From: Paracoccus methylovorus
GTDB lineage: Bacteria > Pseudomonadota > Alphaproteobacteria > Rhodobacterales > Rhodobacteraceae
Length of the DNA stretch: 64,000 bases
Direction of reading: 5' to 3'
NCBI RefSeq assembly: GCF_016919705.1
Contig: NZ_CP070371.1
Coordinates: forward strand, 835,501-899,500
Shown: positions 34,804 through 44,235 of the stretch, one piece after another
Layout of the letters: the number at the start of each line of letters is the position of its first letter
Numbering within the stretch: position 1 is the stretch's first letter
Position numbers and translations under genes: made by a program
Notes under the pieces: generated by a model
The model's database searches: none
Seen by the model: the letters and a program-made list of their open reading frames with translations, nothing else
Told to the model about the DNA's origin: nothing

Positions 34804-35612
34804 ATCGCATCGACGGAAAGGTCGCCATCGTCACCGGTGGCACGCAGGGTCTGGGTGCTGCGATTGCCCGCCTGTTCGCCCGGGCAGGCGCTGCCGGCAT
34901 CGTGATCGTTGGCCGCGGCGTCGAGAAAGGGCAGGCGGTCGCACGCTCGATCACCGAGGAAAGTGGCGTTCCGGTCGAGATGGTCGCCGCCGATCTGGCC
35001 GACATCGACGAGGTGCGCACCATCGTTGCTGCTGCGGACAGCCGCTTTGGCAGGGTGGACATCTTGGTGAACGCGGCGGGCCTGACCGACCGGGGCAACA
35101 TGCTGAACACCTCGCCCGAGCTTTTTGACCGCATGTTCGCCGTGAACACCCGCGCGCCGTTCTTCCTGATCCAGGATGCGGCCAAGGTCATGATCCGTGA
35201 GGGGATCGAGGGACGGATCGTTAACATCGGCTCGATGTCGGGTCTTGCTGGTCAGCCTTTCCTTGCGCCTTATGCCAGTTCCAAGGGCGCGCTGGCGACA
35301 CTGACCCGGCACGCCGGCTTTTCGCTGATGCGCCACAAGATCCATGTGAACCAGCTCGATATCGGCTGGATGAACTCGGATCACGAAAGAAAACTGGTCC
35401 TGTCCGAAACCGGGGATCCCGATTTCATCGACCGCGCGGCGGCGCAAAAGCCCTTTGGGCGCATCCTCGACCCCGAGGAGGTCGCGCGCGCCGTTCTGTG
35501 GATGTCGTCCGACGATGGCGGCATGATGACGGGCGCGGTGATCCCCTTCGACCAGTCGGTCTATGGCGGATATGACGACGCGCCGGTTCCGGCTGCCAAG
35601 CTGGAGGCCTGA
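34800..35612 (+). CDS. short-chain dehydrogenase/reductase
   Basis: 270 residues. TGGTQGLGAAIARLFARAG is the SDR cofactor motif; NAAGLTDRG is the structural NAG site; Ser in NIGSMSG and YASSKGAL (Tyr-x-x-x-Lys) are catalytic. The remainder includes FGRILDPEEVARAVLWMSSD, typical of classical SDRs. Inserted between iolE and the isomerase gene, it may oxidise or reduce an inositol isomer or a ring ketone. Not a standard iol enzyme. Confidence 0.85.
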   Translation: MNRIDGKVAIVTGGTQGLGAAIARLFARAGAAGIVIVGRGVEKGQAVARSITEESGVPVEMVAADLADIDEVRTIVAAADSRFGRVDILVNAAGLTDRGNMLNTSPELFDRMFAVNTRAPFFLIQDAAKVMIREGIEGRIVNIGSMSGLAGQPFLAPYASSKGALATLTRHAGFSLMRHKIHVNQLDIGWMNSDHERKLVLSETGDPDFIDRAAAQKPFGRILDPEEVARAVLWMSSDDGGMMTGAVIPFDQSVYGGYDDAPVPAAKLEA

Positions 35613-35615
35613 GCG

Positions 35616-36677
35616 ATGCGCACGATCAAGGGGCCGGGGGTTTTCCTGGCCCAGTTCGCAGCGGATCAGGCACCCTATGATACCCTGCCGGGCCTTGCAA
35701 AATGGGCTGCCGGCAAAGGGTTCAAAGGGGTGCAGATTCCCACATGGGATACGCGGCTGATCGACATGGCCCGCGCGGCCGACAGCGATGTCTATTGCGA
35801 CGAGATCCGCGGCCTGCTGGCCGATCACGGGTTGGAGATCACCGAATTCGCCTCGCACATCACCGGGCAGTTGGTGGCGGTGCATCCGGCGCATGACATG
35901 ATCATGGACAGCTTTGCGCCGCAACAGGTGCACGGCAACCCCGCCGCCCGTCGCGCCTGGGCCGAAGAACAGTTGCGCTTTGCCGCGCGGGCGTCAAAGC
36001 GGCTGGGGATCGACCGGCATGTCACATTCTCGGGCGCGCTGCTTTGGCCCTATCTTTACCCTTATCCGCAATGGCCCGAAGGGCTGGTGGACGAGGGTTT
36101 TGAAGAACTCGCCAGACGCTGGACGCCGATCCTGGACGACTTCGACGCGCATGGCGTGGATGTCTGCTATGAAATTCATCCCTGCGAGGATCTGCATGAC
36201 GGTCATAGTTGGGAGTTCTTTCTTGAGAAGGTAAAGAACCATCCCCGCGCCAATCTGATGTATGATCCCAGCCATCTGGTCTTGCAGGGCATGGATTACC
36301 TTGCCTTCATCGACCACTACCACGACAGGATCCGCACCTTTCACGTAAAGGATGCAGAGTTCCGCCCGGACGGCAAATCCGGCGCCTACGGGGGCTATCA
36401 GCCATGGTCGAAACGCGCCGGCCGTTTCCGCAGCCCCGGCGACGGGCAGGTGGATTTTGGGGCGATCTTCACCAAGCTCTCGACCCATGGTTTTGACGGC
36501 TGGGCGGTTCTGGAATGGGAATGTTTCATCAAGAACCCCGAGGATGGCGCGCGCGAAGGTGCGCAGTTCATCGCGGATCATATCATCCGGGTCTCGGACC
36601 GGGCGTTCGACGATTTCGTGAAATCCGGCGCCGATCGTGACGCGAACCGGGCAATGCTTGGGTTGGAGGACGCATGA
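35616..36677 (+). CDS. sugar phosphate isomerase/epimerase-like protein (353 aa)
   Basis: A TIM-barrel protein of the xylose-isomerase-like group; metal ligands seen are Glu in CYEIHPCED, Asp/His in YDPSHLVLQGMDY, His in FHVKDAEF and Glu in VLEWECF. Long N-terminal part with GVQIPTWDTRLIDMARAADS. It overlaps the next dehydrogenase by ATGA, and this pair recurs in sugar and cyclitol oxidation pathways (oxidation to a 3-keto compound, then isomerisation or elimination). Reaction unknown. Confidence 0.82.
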   Translation: MRTIKGPGVFLAQFAADQAPYDTLPGLAKWAAGKGFKGVQIPTWDTRLIDMARAADSDVYCDEIRGLLADHGLEITEFASHITGQLVAVHPAHDMIMDSFAPQQVHGNPAARRAWAEEQLRFAARASKRLGIDRHVTFSGALLWPYLYPYPQWPEGLVDEGFEELARRWTPILDDFDAHGVDVCYEIHPCEDLHDGHSWEFFLEKVKNHPRANLMYDPSHLVLQGMDYLAFIDHYHDRIRTFHVKDAEFRPDGKSGAYGGYQPWSKRAGRFRSPGDGQVDFGAIFTKLSTHGFDGWAVLEWECFIKNPEDGAREGAQFIADHIIRVSDRAFDDFVKSGADRDANRAMLGLEDA

Positions 36678-37831
36678 GCGAAGAATTGCGGCTTGGCATG
36701 ATCGGCGGTGGAGAGGGGGCCTATATCGGCAATATCCACCGGCTCGCGGCAAGGCTGGACGGGGCATGGCGACTTGTGGCCGGCGCGTTCGACGCGGATC
36801 CGGAACGCGGCCGGCAGTTTGCGCTGGCACAGGGGATCGCTGCGGATCGCAGCTACGGCACCTATCAGGAACTGATAGCCGGCGAATCCGCCCGTCCCGA
36901 CAGGGTGGATGCTGTGGCGATATGCACGCCGAACTTTACCCATTACCCGATGGCAAAAGCGCTGATCGAGGCGGGTTTCGACGTGATCTGCGAAAAGCCC
37001 CTGACTGCGACGCTTGAGGACGCGGTTGCGCTCGAAAAACTGGCGCGCGAAACCGGGCGCTTCGTCGGCGTCACCTATACCTATTCCGGCTACCCCATGG
37101 TGCACGAGGCCCGTGCCCGCGTGGCTGCCGGAGAGATCGGCACGGTCCGCACCGTGCAGGTGGAATATCCGCTGGAGTGGATGGCGACCGCAATCGAGCA
37201 GCAGGGCAACCAGCAGGCCGCCTGGCGCACCGACCCGAAAAAGAACGGCCGCGGCGGCTCAATCGGCGATATCGGCACTCATGCCTATCATCTGGCCGGC
37301 TTTGTCACCGGGCTCAAGTTGCAGGCGCTGACCGCCGATCTTGCCACCTTTGTCGAGGGGCGGGCGCTGGACGACAACGCGCACGTCATGCTGCGTTATC
37401 AGGGTGGGGCGCGCGGGCTTTTGTGGTCCAGCCAGGTCGCCATCGGCAATTCGAACGGGGTCCGCCTGCGGGTGTTTGGCGACAGGGGATCGCTTGCGTG
37501 GTATCAGGAACAGCCCAACGAACTGGTGCTGACCCCGCTGGACGGCCGGGTCCAGACGCTCAAGCGCGGCGCGGCGGATATGTCCGAGGATGCAAAGGCG
37601 CGCACCCGCACCCCGCCGGGCCATCCCGAAGGCTATCTTGAGGCTTTCGCCAACCTTTACCTGGGCTTTGCCGAGGCGATCCGTGCCCGCCGCGAGGGTC
37701 GCGAGCCTTCGGCCGTGGGACGGAACCTGCCGACGGCGGCGGACGGGTTGAAGGGCGTCGCCTTCGTCGAGGCGGTAGTGGACAGCCACGAGGCTGCCGA
37801 TCAGCCCTGGATCACGCCCATCGCCGTTTGA
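36674..37831 (+). CDS. Gfo/Idh/MocA-family dehydrogenase
   Basis: 385 residues. Opens with RLGMIGGGEGAYIGNIHRLAARLDG, a variant dinucleotide motif, then ICTPNFTHYPMAKALIEAG and CEKPLTATLEDAV with the conserved Lys near residue 104; [19 protein letters not shown] marks the substrate domain. It is a paralogue of the gene at 45028, sharing the [10 protein letters not shown] block and overall layout. Works with the overlapping isomerase-like protein; substrate probably a cyclitol or glycoside. Confidence 0.85.
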   Translation: MSEELRLGMIGGGEGAYIGNIHRLAARLDGAWRLVAGAFDADPERGRQFALAQGIAADRSYGTYQELIAGESARPDRVDAVAICTPNFTHYPMAKALIEAGFDVICEKPLTATLEDAVALEKLARETGRFVGVTYTYSGYPMVHEARARVAAGEIGTVRTVQVEYPLEWMATAIEQQGNQQAAWRTDPKKNGRGGSIGDIGTHAYHLAGFVTGLKLQALTADLATFVEGRALDDNAHVMLRYQGGARGLLWSSQVAIGNSNGVRLRVFGDRGSLAWYQEQPNELVLTPLDGRVQTLKRGAADMSEDAKARTRTPPGHPEGYLEAFANLYLGFAEAIRARREGREPSAVGRNLPTAADGLKGVAFVEAVVDSHEAADQPWITPIAV

Positions 37832-37883
37832 CGGCGCGCGCAAGTAGGATCGCCGAGGGCATCGGCTCCGATGGAGATACGGA

Positions 37884-39800
37884 ATGACGAAGAAACTGGA
37901 TCTGGTGACCATTGGCCGTTCTTCGGTTGACCTCTACGGCGCGCAAATCGGCGGTCGTCTCGAAGATATGGGGTCTTTTCAGAAATACATCGGCGGCTCG
38001 CCTACCAACATGGCGGCGGGCACCGCGCGGCTGGGGTTGAAATCGGCATTGATCACCCGTGTGGGTGACGAGCATATGGGCCGCTTCATCCGCGAGGAGC
38101 TGGCGCGTGAAGGCGTGGATCTGCGCGGCGTCAAGACCGATCCCGACCGGCTGACGGCGCTTGTGCTGCTGGGCATCCGCGACGAGCACAGCTTCCCGCT
38201 GATCTTTTACCGCGAGAATTGCGCCGACATGGCACTGTGCGAGGATGACATCGACGAGGATCTTATCGCCGATTCCCGCGCTGTGGTGGTGACCGGCACC
38301 CACCTGTCGCACCCCAATACCGAGGCCGCGGTGCTGAAGGCGTTGCATCTTGCCCGCAAGCACCATGCAAGAACGGCGCTGGACATCGACTATCGCCCCA
38401 ATCTCTGGGGTGTCGCCGGCCATGGCGACGGCGAAAGCCGCTTTGTCGAAAGCGAAGAAGTCACCGCCAAGCTGCAATCGACGCTTGGGCTTTTCGACCT
38501 GATTGTCGGAACCGAGGAGGAATTCCACATCGCCGGCGGCTCGACCGACACGCTTGCGGCGCTGCGCGCGGTACGGGCGATCAGCGATGCCACGCTGGTT
38601 TGCAAACGCGGCGCGGCGGGGGCGGTGGCCTTTCCCGGCGCCATCCCGGCCGCGCTGGATCAGGGCGAGACAGGACCCGGCTTCCCCATCGAGGTCTTCA
38701 ACGTGCTGGGCGCCGGGGACGGGTTCATGTCGGGGCTGCTCAAAGGGTGGCTGGACGATGCCGGTTGGCCGCGCGCGCTGGAGTATGCCAATGCCTGCGG
38801 TGCCTTTGCCGTCAGCCGTCACGGCTGTGCGCCGGCCTATCCCTCGTTGCAGGAGCTCGAGTTCTTCCTGCGGCGCGGCATCCTTCGGCCCGACCTGAGA
38901 AACGATGCCGAGTTGGAGCAGTTGCACTGGTCCACCAACCGCCGCGCGTTTGCGGGCGGAGACTGGCCGGATATCCGTGTCTTTGCCTTTGATCACCGGA
39001 TGCAACTGGAACAGATGACAGGCGCCACGCCCGAAAGGATCGACGCTTTCAAGCGGCTCTGCCTTGATGCCGCGCACCAGGTACAGGCGGCGCGTCCGGG
39101 TTATGGCATCCTTTGCGACAACCGGCTGGGCCGTGCGGCGCTTCATGCGGCGGCCGGGACCGGGCTTTGGATCGGGCGGCCGGTGGAATGGCCCGGTTCG
39201 CGCCCGCTTACGCTGGAGCCCGAGCTTGGCCCGGATTACGGCGGGCTGTCGGAATGGCCGCTTGAGCATGTGGTCAAGGTTCTGTGCTTTTGCCATCCGG
39301 ATGACGATGCGGCGACCTGGGCCGCGCAAGAGGATGTCTTGCTGCGCCTGTTCTCGGCAGCCCGCCGCCACCGGCTGGAGTTTCTGCTGGAAGTGATCCC
39401 CTCCAAGGTGGGCCCGGTCGATGATATGACCACCGCGACGATCATCCGCCGCTTTTACGGCCTTGGCATCTTTCCCGATTGGTGGAAGCTGGAGCCGATG
39501 AAGACCCCCCAGGCATGGGCCAACGCCGTGACGGCCATCACCGAGAACGACCCCAACACGCGGGGCATCGTGATCCTTGGTCTGGACGCGCCTGAAACGG
39601 AACTGGCGGCCAGCTTCCGTGTCGCCGCGGCCCAACCTCTGGTGCGCGGCTTTGCCGTCGGCCGCTCGATCTTTGGCGAAGCGGCGCGCGGTTGGATGGC
39701 GGGTCAGCTTTCGGATCAACAGGCCATTGCCGACATGGCGGAGCGCTATGGCCGGCTTTGCGACATCTGGGATCAGGCCCGCCGCGACAGCCTTGCCTGA
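37884..39800 (+). CDS. iolC: 5-dehydro-2-deoxygluconokinase fused to a DUF2090 (IolJ-like) domain
   Basis: 638 residues. Residues 1-330 are a PfkB kinase: IGGSPTNMAAGTARLGLKSA near residue 33 and NVLGAGDGFMSGLLKGWL near 275 with the catalytic Asp. Residues about 335-638 are DUF2090, a TIM-barrel related to class I aldolases (VFAFDHRMQLEQM at its start, LLEVIPSK mid-way). The kinase phosphorylates 2-deoxy-5-keto-gluconate; the second domain is proposed to do the following aldol cleavage to malonate semialdehyde and DHAP. This fusion is known in proteobacterial iol loci. Confidence 0.93.
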   Translation: MTKKLDLVTIGRSSVDLYGAQIGGRLEDMGSFQKYIGGSPTNMAAGTARLGLKSALITRVGDEHMGRFIREELAREGVDLRGVKTDPDRLTALVLLGIRDEHSFPLIFYRENCADMALCEDDIDEDLIADSRAVVVTGTHLSHPNTEAAVLKALHLARKHHARTALDIDYRPNLWGVAGHGDGESRFVESEEVTAKLQSTLGLFDLIVGTEEEFHIAGGSTDTLAALRAVRAISDATLVCKRGAAGAVAFPGAIPAALDQGETGPGFPIEVFNVLGAGDGFMSGLLKGWLDDAGWPRALEYANACGAFAVSRHGCAPAYPSLQELEFFLRRGILRPDLRNDAELEQLHWSTNRRAFAGGDWPDIRVFAFDHRMQLEQMTGATPERIDAFKRLCLDAAHQVQAARPGYGILCDNRLGRAALHAAAGTGLWIGRPVEWPGSRPLTLEPELGPDYGGLSEWPLEHVVKVLCFCHPDDDAATWAAQEDVLLRLFSAARRHRLEFLLEVIPSKVGPVDDMTTATIIRRFYGLGIFPDWWKLEPMKTPQAWANAVTAITENDPNTRGIVILGLDAPETELAASFRVAAAQPLVRGFAVGRSIFGEAARGWMAGQLSDQQAIADMAERYGRLCDIWDQARRDSLA

Positions 39801-39827
39801 AAACGCGCCATTGCAGGAGTGCAGACC

Positions 39828-40625
39828 ATGAGCCACCTTTTACTGAAGCCCTTTGGCACCACCGGCAAGGTTCATCAGGTCACACCGGCCTCGGCCGGCT
39901 GGCGCTACGTCGGGTTTTCGCTTTACCGCCTGCGGCCCGGAGAAACGGCGGCAGAGGCCAGCGGCGATAACGAGGTCATTCTGGTCATGGTCGAGGGCAA
40001 GGCGCATTTCACCGCCGCCGGGCAGGACTGGGGCATTCTGGGCGACAGGATGGATGTGTTTGAGAAAACGCCGCCGCACAGCCTTTACGTGCCGAACGGA
40101 CAGGACTGGAGCGCCGTGGCGCAGACGAATTGCGTTATCGCGGTCTGTGCAGCCCCGGGTAAGGGAAACCATCCCGCCCGCAGACTTGGCCCGGAGGGGA
40201 TCATGCTTGCCGAACGTGGGTCGGGCAGCAACTTGCGGCTGGTCAATAACATCGCCATGGAGGCCGAAGACGTATGCGACAGCCTGCTGGTGACCGAGGT
40301 CTACACTCCGGCCGGCAACTGGTCGAGCTATCCCAGCCATCGCCATGACGAGGACGACTTTCCCCGCGTCACCTATCTTGAGGAAACCTATTATCACCGG
40401 ATCAGACCGGCCCAGGGGTTCGCCTTTCAGCGGGTCTATACCGATGACGGCAGCCTGGATGAGGTGATGGCGGTCCGCGACGGCGATGTGGTGCTGGTCC
40501 CGCGCGGCCATCATCCCTGCGGTGCGCCGCATGGGTTCGAACTTTACTATCTGAACGTGATGGCCGGACCGCGCCGCAACTGGCGTTTTGTTACCGATCC
40601 GAACGTGGAGTTCCTGACGAAATAG
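39828..40625 (+). CDS. iolB: 5-deoxy-glucuronate isomerase
   Basis: 265 residues from ATG 39828 with a GCAGGAG site. Bicupin fold; the metal site is visible in SYPSHRHDEDDFPRVTYLEE (His, His, Glu) and the C-terminal PRGHHPCGAPHGFELYYLNVMAG motif is diagnostic of IolB. It converts 5-deoxy-glucuronate to 2-deoxy-5-keto-gluconate, the IolC substrate. Last gene of the iolD operon; a candidate terminator follows. Confidence 0.95.
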   Translation: MSHLLLKPFGTTGKVHQVTPASAGWRYVGFSLYRLRPGETAAEASGDNEVILVMVEGKAHFTAAGQDWGILGDRMDVFEKTPPHSLYVPNGQDWSAVAQTNCVIAVCAAPGKGNHPARRLGPEGIMLAERGSGSNLRLVNNIAMEAEDVCDSLLVTEVYTPAGNWSSYPSHRHDEDDFPRVTYLEETYYHRIRPAQGFAFQRVYTDDGSLDEVMAVRDGDVVLVPRGHHPCGAPHGFELYYLNVMAGPRRNWRFVTDPNVEFLTK

Positions 40626-40655
40626 GCATCCTGTGCAAGCAGGGTCCCGGGGCCA

Positions 40656-40678
40656 TTGCACGGGGCCTGCGCGTGCAA
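40656..40678 (+). terminator. putative terminator after iolB
   Basis: A 7-bp inverted repeat, TTGCACG (40656-40662) and CGTGCAA (40672-40678), with a 9-nt GC-rich loop, 30 nt after the iolB stop. No T tract follows, so it is a candidate only. Confidence 0.45.
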
Positions 40679-40766
40679 GGTCTGTCACCGTTCATGCAGT
40701 CGCTTGTGATCTTTGTGATCGGATAAGGGCCTCGGGCGGGAATTAGTTATTGACTCAGGCGATAGC

Positions 40767-40801
40767 TTGCAATCAATATTGCGAAAGCAGTAAGGTTGCA
40801 A
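40767..40801 (+). promoter_or_regulatory. inositol-locus palindrome, copy 3 (upstream of the dioxygenase operon)
   Basis: TTGCAA-TCAATA-TTGCGA (40767-40784) and an extra half-site TTGCAA (40796-40801), within the 275-nt gap upstream of the dioxygenase gene. Same layout as copy 2, including the TTGCGA second half. Confidence 0.6.
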
Positions 40802-40900
40802 TTTCTTCTGGAGTGGGTTGCAGGGATCGCCCCCGGGGCGTGGGCAGTATTCCGAAGGACAGCCTGTCTGAACAGAGGCCGACGATGAAGGGAGAGCATC

Positions 40901-42010
40901 GTGAGGGATCTTGTATCCGATATCCGTCTGGACGAATTCCGGTCTCAGGTAGAGACACAGACAACCGCCGATCAGTGCCCCACGGCCATAGCCATCGAAA
41001 AGAACATCCCGATCTACGATGGTCACAAGGTGACCAATGCCGTTGCGGGGGAATGGGCCGCGGTGATCGGGCAGGGCGCGGGCGTCTTTGTCGTCAAGCG
41101 CGCCTTCACCGATCCCGGCGCCATCGATGCGGCCAGCGACGCTTTTCGTGCCATCATCGCGCATGAGCGCGCGGCCGGAATTGCGGCGGGCGACCATTTC
41201 GCCAAGGCCGGCGCCAATGACCGCATCTGGAACAGCCTGCAAAAGCTGTGCCTGCACGACCCTGCGGTCTATGTGCGCTATATGGCCAATCCGGTGATTG
41301 ATATCGCCTGTCGCGCATGGCTTGGACCCGGCTACCAGATCGCCACGCAGGTCAACCAGGTCCGGCCCGGCGGCAAGGCGCAGGCACCGCATCGCGACTA
41401 TCACCTGGGCTTCATGACGCCCGAACAGATGGCGGAATATCCCGATCATATCCATGCGACCGGCCCGACGCTGATCCTTCAGGGAGGGGTGGCACATTGC
41501 GATATGCCTGTGGAAAGCGGCACCACCAAACTGCTGCCGCATTCGCAACGCTATTTGCAGGGCTATATTGCCGCCACCCGTCCCGAATTCCGCGACTATT
41601 TCGAGAAAAGCTGCGTGCAATTGCCGCTGGAAAAGGGCGATGCGATCTTTTTCAGCCCGGCTTTGTTCCATGCCGCGGGCGAAAACAGGACCAGCGATGT
41701 GGTGCGGATGGTCAACCTGATCCAGACCGCCTCGGCTTTTGCCCGGCATATGGAGGCGATCGACCGGACTGCCATGTCGCGTGCGATTTTCCCCTATCTG
41801 GGCGCACTTTCAGCCCGGCAACGGCAGGCCGTGATCGCCGCCACGGCGGATGGTTATCCATTCCCCACCAACCTCGACACCGATCCGCCGATCGGCGGCC
41901 TAGCGCCGGAAAGCCAGCAGGACCTGCTGGCCCGCGCCGTCGCCGAGGGTTGGGATCAGGCCCGGCTGAATGCGGCGCTGGACGCCCAGGATGCCAAGCG
42001 CCGTCCATGA
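40901..42010 (+). CDS. phytanoyl-CoA dioxygenase-like Fe(II)/2-oxoglutarate oxygenase
   Basis: 369 residues from GTG 40901. The double-stranded beta-helix core is marked by QAPHRDYHLGF (His-x-Asp iron ligands near residue 165), PLEKGDAIFFSPALFHAAGENRT (distal His near 255), and an Arg near the end of the core for 2-oxoglutarate. A QVNQVRPGGKAQ strand precedes the iron site. It heads an operon with a second sugar-type transporter and has an operator shared with iol genes, so the substrate is more likely a cyclitol derivative than phytanoyl-CoA. Oxidative removal of an O-methyl group is one possibility. Confidence 0.8.
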   Translation: MRDLVSDIRLDEFRSQVETQTTADQCPTAIAIEKNIPIYDGHKVTNAVAGEWAAVIGQGAGVFVVKRAFTDPGAIDAASDAFRAIIAHERAAGIAAGDHFAKAGANDRIWNSLQKLCLHDPAVYVRYMANPVIDIACRAWLGPGYQIATQVNQVRPGGKAQAPHRDYHLGFMTPEQMAEYPDHIHATGPTLILQGGVAHCDMPVESGTTKLLPHSQRYLQGYIAATRPEFRDYFEKSCVQLPLEKGDAIFFSPALFHAAGENRTSDVVRMVNLIQTASAFARHMEAIDRTAMSRAIFPYLGALSARQRQAVIAATADGYPFPTNLDTDPPIGGLAPESQQDLLARAVAEGWDQARLNAALDAQDAKRRP

Positions 42011-42083
42011 GTCCGAAACACCAAAGGATCCGCCAAGGCTTTCGGCGGTAAGACAGGGAAGCCAAAAAAGGGAGGAAGTCAGA

Positions 42084-43028
42084 ATGAAATCCATGCTTCG
42101 ATCGGTTGCGGTTGGCGCAATCATGGCGGTGACCGCGATGGCGGGTGCGGCGCATGCCGAAAATGAGCAGTTCGTATGGATCAGCCATGGACCCGACAGC
42201 GACAGTTGGTTCAACGTGATCAAGAACGCCATCAATGTCACCAACGAGCAGATGGGCGTCTCGACCGAATACCGCAATCCGCCGACCGGCGATCTGGCCG
42301 ACATGGCGCGGATCGTGCAGCAGGCGTCGGCGGCGGGCGTCGACGGCATCATCGTGACCATCGCCGATTACAACGTGCTGGAAGGCCCGATCAAGGACGC
42401 CGTCGCCAAGGGGATACCCGTCGTGACCGTCAACTCGGGCACGGTCGAGGAAAGCAAGCAGCTTGGTGCGCTGCTTCACGTCGGCCAACCGGAATACGAG
42501 GCTGGGCTGGGCGCGGGTGAGCGGGCCAAGGAAGAGGGCATCACCTCATTTCTGTGCGTGAACCACTATATCACCAACCCGCAGTCCGTAGAGCGCTGCC
42601 GGGGATTTGCGGACGGTATCGGGGTCGAACTGGGCAACCAGATGATCGACTCGGGCATGGACCCGTCGGAAGTCCAGAACAAGGTGAAAGCCTATCTTAC
42701 CGCCAATGCCGATACCGGCGCGATCCTGACGCTGGGCCCGAACTCGGCCGAACCTTCGATCCGCGCGGTCAAGGATATGGGGCTGGACGGCGAGATCTAT
42801 TTCGGCACTTTCGACCTGTCGCCCGAAATCTCGGCCGCGATCAAGGACGGCACGATCAACTTTGCCATCGACCAGCAACCCTTCCTGCAAGGCTCGGTCC
42901 CGATCCAGGTCCTGACCGCCTTTGTCCGCTACGGCGTGGCGCCTTCGAATTCGGTTTTCACCGGGCCGGGCTTCGTGACCAAGGACAATATCGACTTCGT
43001 CGAATCGCTTGCCGGCGAATTCCGCTGA
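42084..43028 (+). CDS. sugar/cyclitol ABC transporter periplasmic binding protein (second system)
   Basis: 314 residues from ATG 42084 behind GGGAGGAAG. Signal peptide of about 25 residues ending AGAAHA. Type I binding-protein fold: FVWISHGPDSDSWFNVIKN, GVDGIIVTIADYNVLEGPI, GIPVVTVNSGT and the hinge LLHVGQPEYEAGLGAGE. Distinct from the protein at 20580, so two uptake systems of different specificity exist in the locus. Confidence 0.88.
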   Translation: MKSMLRSVAVGAIMAVTAMAGAAHAENEQFVWISHGPDSDSWFNVIKNAINVTNEQMGVSTEYRNPPTGDLADMARIVQQASAAGVDGIIVTIADYNVLEGPIKDAVAKGIPVVTVNSGTVEESKQLGALLHVGQPEYEAGLGAGERAKEEGITSFLCVNHYITNPQSVERCRGFADGIGVELGNQMIDSGMDPSEVQNKVKAYLTANADTGAILTLGPNSAEPSIRAVKDMGLDGEIYFGTFDLSPEISAAIKDGTINFAIDQQPFLQGSVPIQVLTAFVRYGVAPSNSVFTGPGFVTKDNIDFVESLAGEFR

Positions 43029-43064
43029 CCTGACACCGATCTGGAGCTGAAATGTTCCAGCGGG

Positions 43065-43094
43065 GCCGGGAAGGCGTCGCCGCCATCCCGGCCA
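43065..43094 (+). other. stem-loop between binding-protein and permease genes
   Basis: GGCCGGGA and TCCCGGCC pair as an 8-bp GC stem in the 88-nt gap after the binding-protein stop. Analogous hairpins follow the other two binding-protein genes (21640, 62587). Likely an mRNA-stabilising or attenuating element; right-arm position is good to within a base. Confidence 0.45.
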
Positions 43095-43116
43095 TATTCA
43101 TCTGTGGGGAACGAAT

Positions 43117-44235
43117 ATGACCAACGCAGCCCAAGCTGCGCCTGACGAGCGTATCAAAGCGGTTTCGCCCTGGCGCCGCGCCCTGATCCGGCCCGAACTG
43201 GGCGGTATTTGCGGCACCATTCTGGTCTTTATCCTTTTCGCAAGCATTGCCGGCGACAGCGGCATGTTCCGCGCCGAAGGCATCATGAACTGGACCGTGG
43301 TTTCCGCGCAGTTCATGATCATCGCTGTCGGGGCCTGCCTGCTCATGATCGCGGGCGAGTTCGACCTTTCGACGGGTTCGATGATCGGCTTTTCAGGCAC
43401 GGTCATGGCGATTTTGGCGGTCCATATCGGTTGGCCGCTTTGGGCGGCGATTATCTTTACCTTTGCGTTCTGCGTGGCGATCGGGGCCTTGAACGGCTGG
43501 CTGGTGATCCGCACCGGATTGCCGTCCTTTATCGTGACGCTGGCTTTCCTTTATATCCTGCGCGGGCTGACGATCTGGGGCTCGATCCGGTTCACCCGCC
43601 AGACCATCATCGGCGGCGTGGCCGAAAAGGCGCAGGGGGATTGGCTGGCGCCGGTCTTTGGCGGCAAGATCCTGACGGGGCTGTTTCAATGGATGGCTGA
43701 CGCGGGCTGGATCGCGACCTTCACCCGCGGCAGCCGCGCCGGGCAGCCGATCATCGAGGGAATCCCGATGCTGTTGGTCTGGGCCCTTGGGCTGGTGATC
43801 TTTGGCCACTGGCTGCTGACACGGACCAAATTCGGCAATTGGATCTTTGCCTCGGGCGGCGATGCGCAGGCGGCGCGTTACGTCGGCGTGCCGGTCAACC
43901 GCGTCAAGATCCTGATGTTCATGTTCTCGGCCTTCTGTGCCACCGTCTTCGCCACCTGCCAAGTGATGGAGTTCGGCTCGGCCGCCGCCGACCGAGGCCT
44001 GCTGAAAGAGTTCGAGGCGATCATCTGTGTCGTCATCGGCGGCGCGCTTCTGACCGGCGGATACGGATCGGTCATCGGTGCCGCGCTTGGTGCGATCATC
44101 TTTGGTGTCGTGCAGCAGGGGCTGTTCTTCGCCAATGCCGAAAGCTCGCTGTTCCGGGTGTTTCTGGGTGCGATCCTGCTCGTCGCGGTGATCATGAACA
44201 CCTACATCCGCCGCATTATCACGGGAGAACGCTGA
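43117..44235 (+). CDS. sugar ABC transporter permease (second system)
   Basis: 372 residues with about ten helices. [20 protein letters not shown] near residue 85 is the BPD_transp_2 signature, and [33 protein letters not shown] near 305 the coupling region. An inserted loop near 165-205 ([12 protein letters not shown]) makes it longer than the permeases of the first system. A single permease gene here implies a homodimeric pore. Overlaps the ATPase start (TGATG). Confidence 0.9.
   Translation: MTNAAQAAPDERIKAVSPWRRALIRPELGGICGTILVFILFASIAGDSGMFRAEGIMNWTVVSAQFMIIAVGACLLMIAGEFDLSTGSMIGFSGTVMAILAVHIGWPLWAAIIFTFAFCVAIGALNGWLVIRTGLPSFIVTLAFLYILRGLTIWGSIRFTRQTIIGGVAEKAQGDWLAPVFGGKILTGLFQWMADAGWIATFTRGSRAGQPIIEGIPMLLVWALGLVIFGHWLLTRTKFGNWIFASGGDAQAARYVGVPVNRVKILMFMFSAFCATVFATCQVMEFGSAAADRGLLKEFEAIICVVIGGALLTGGYGSVIGAALGAIIFGVVQQGLFFANAESSLFRVFLGAILLVAVIMNTYIRRIITGER

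Noticed and set aside
37812..39836. A 674-codon minus-strand open frame opposite iolC
   Set aside because: Antisense shadow of a certain gene; no recognisable motif.
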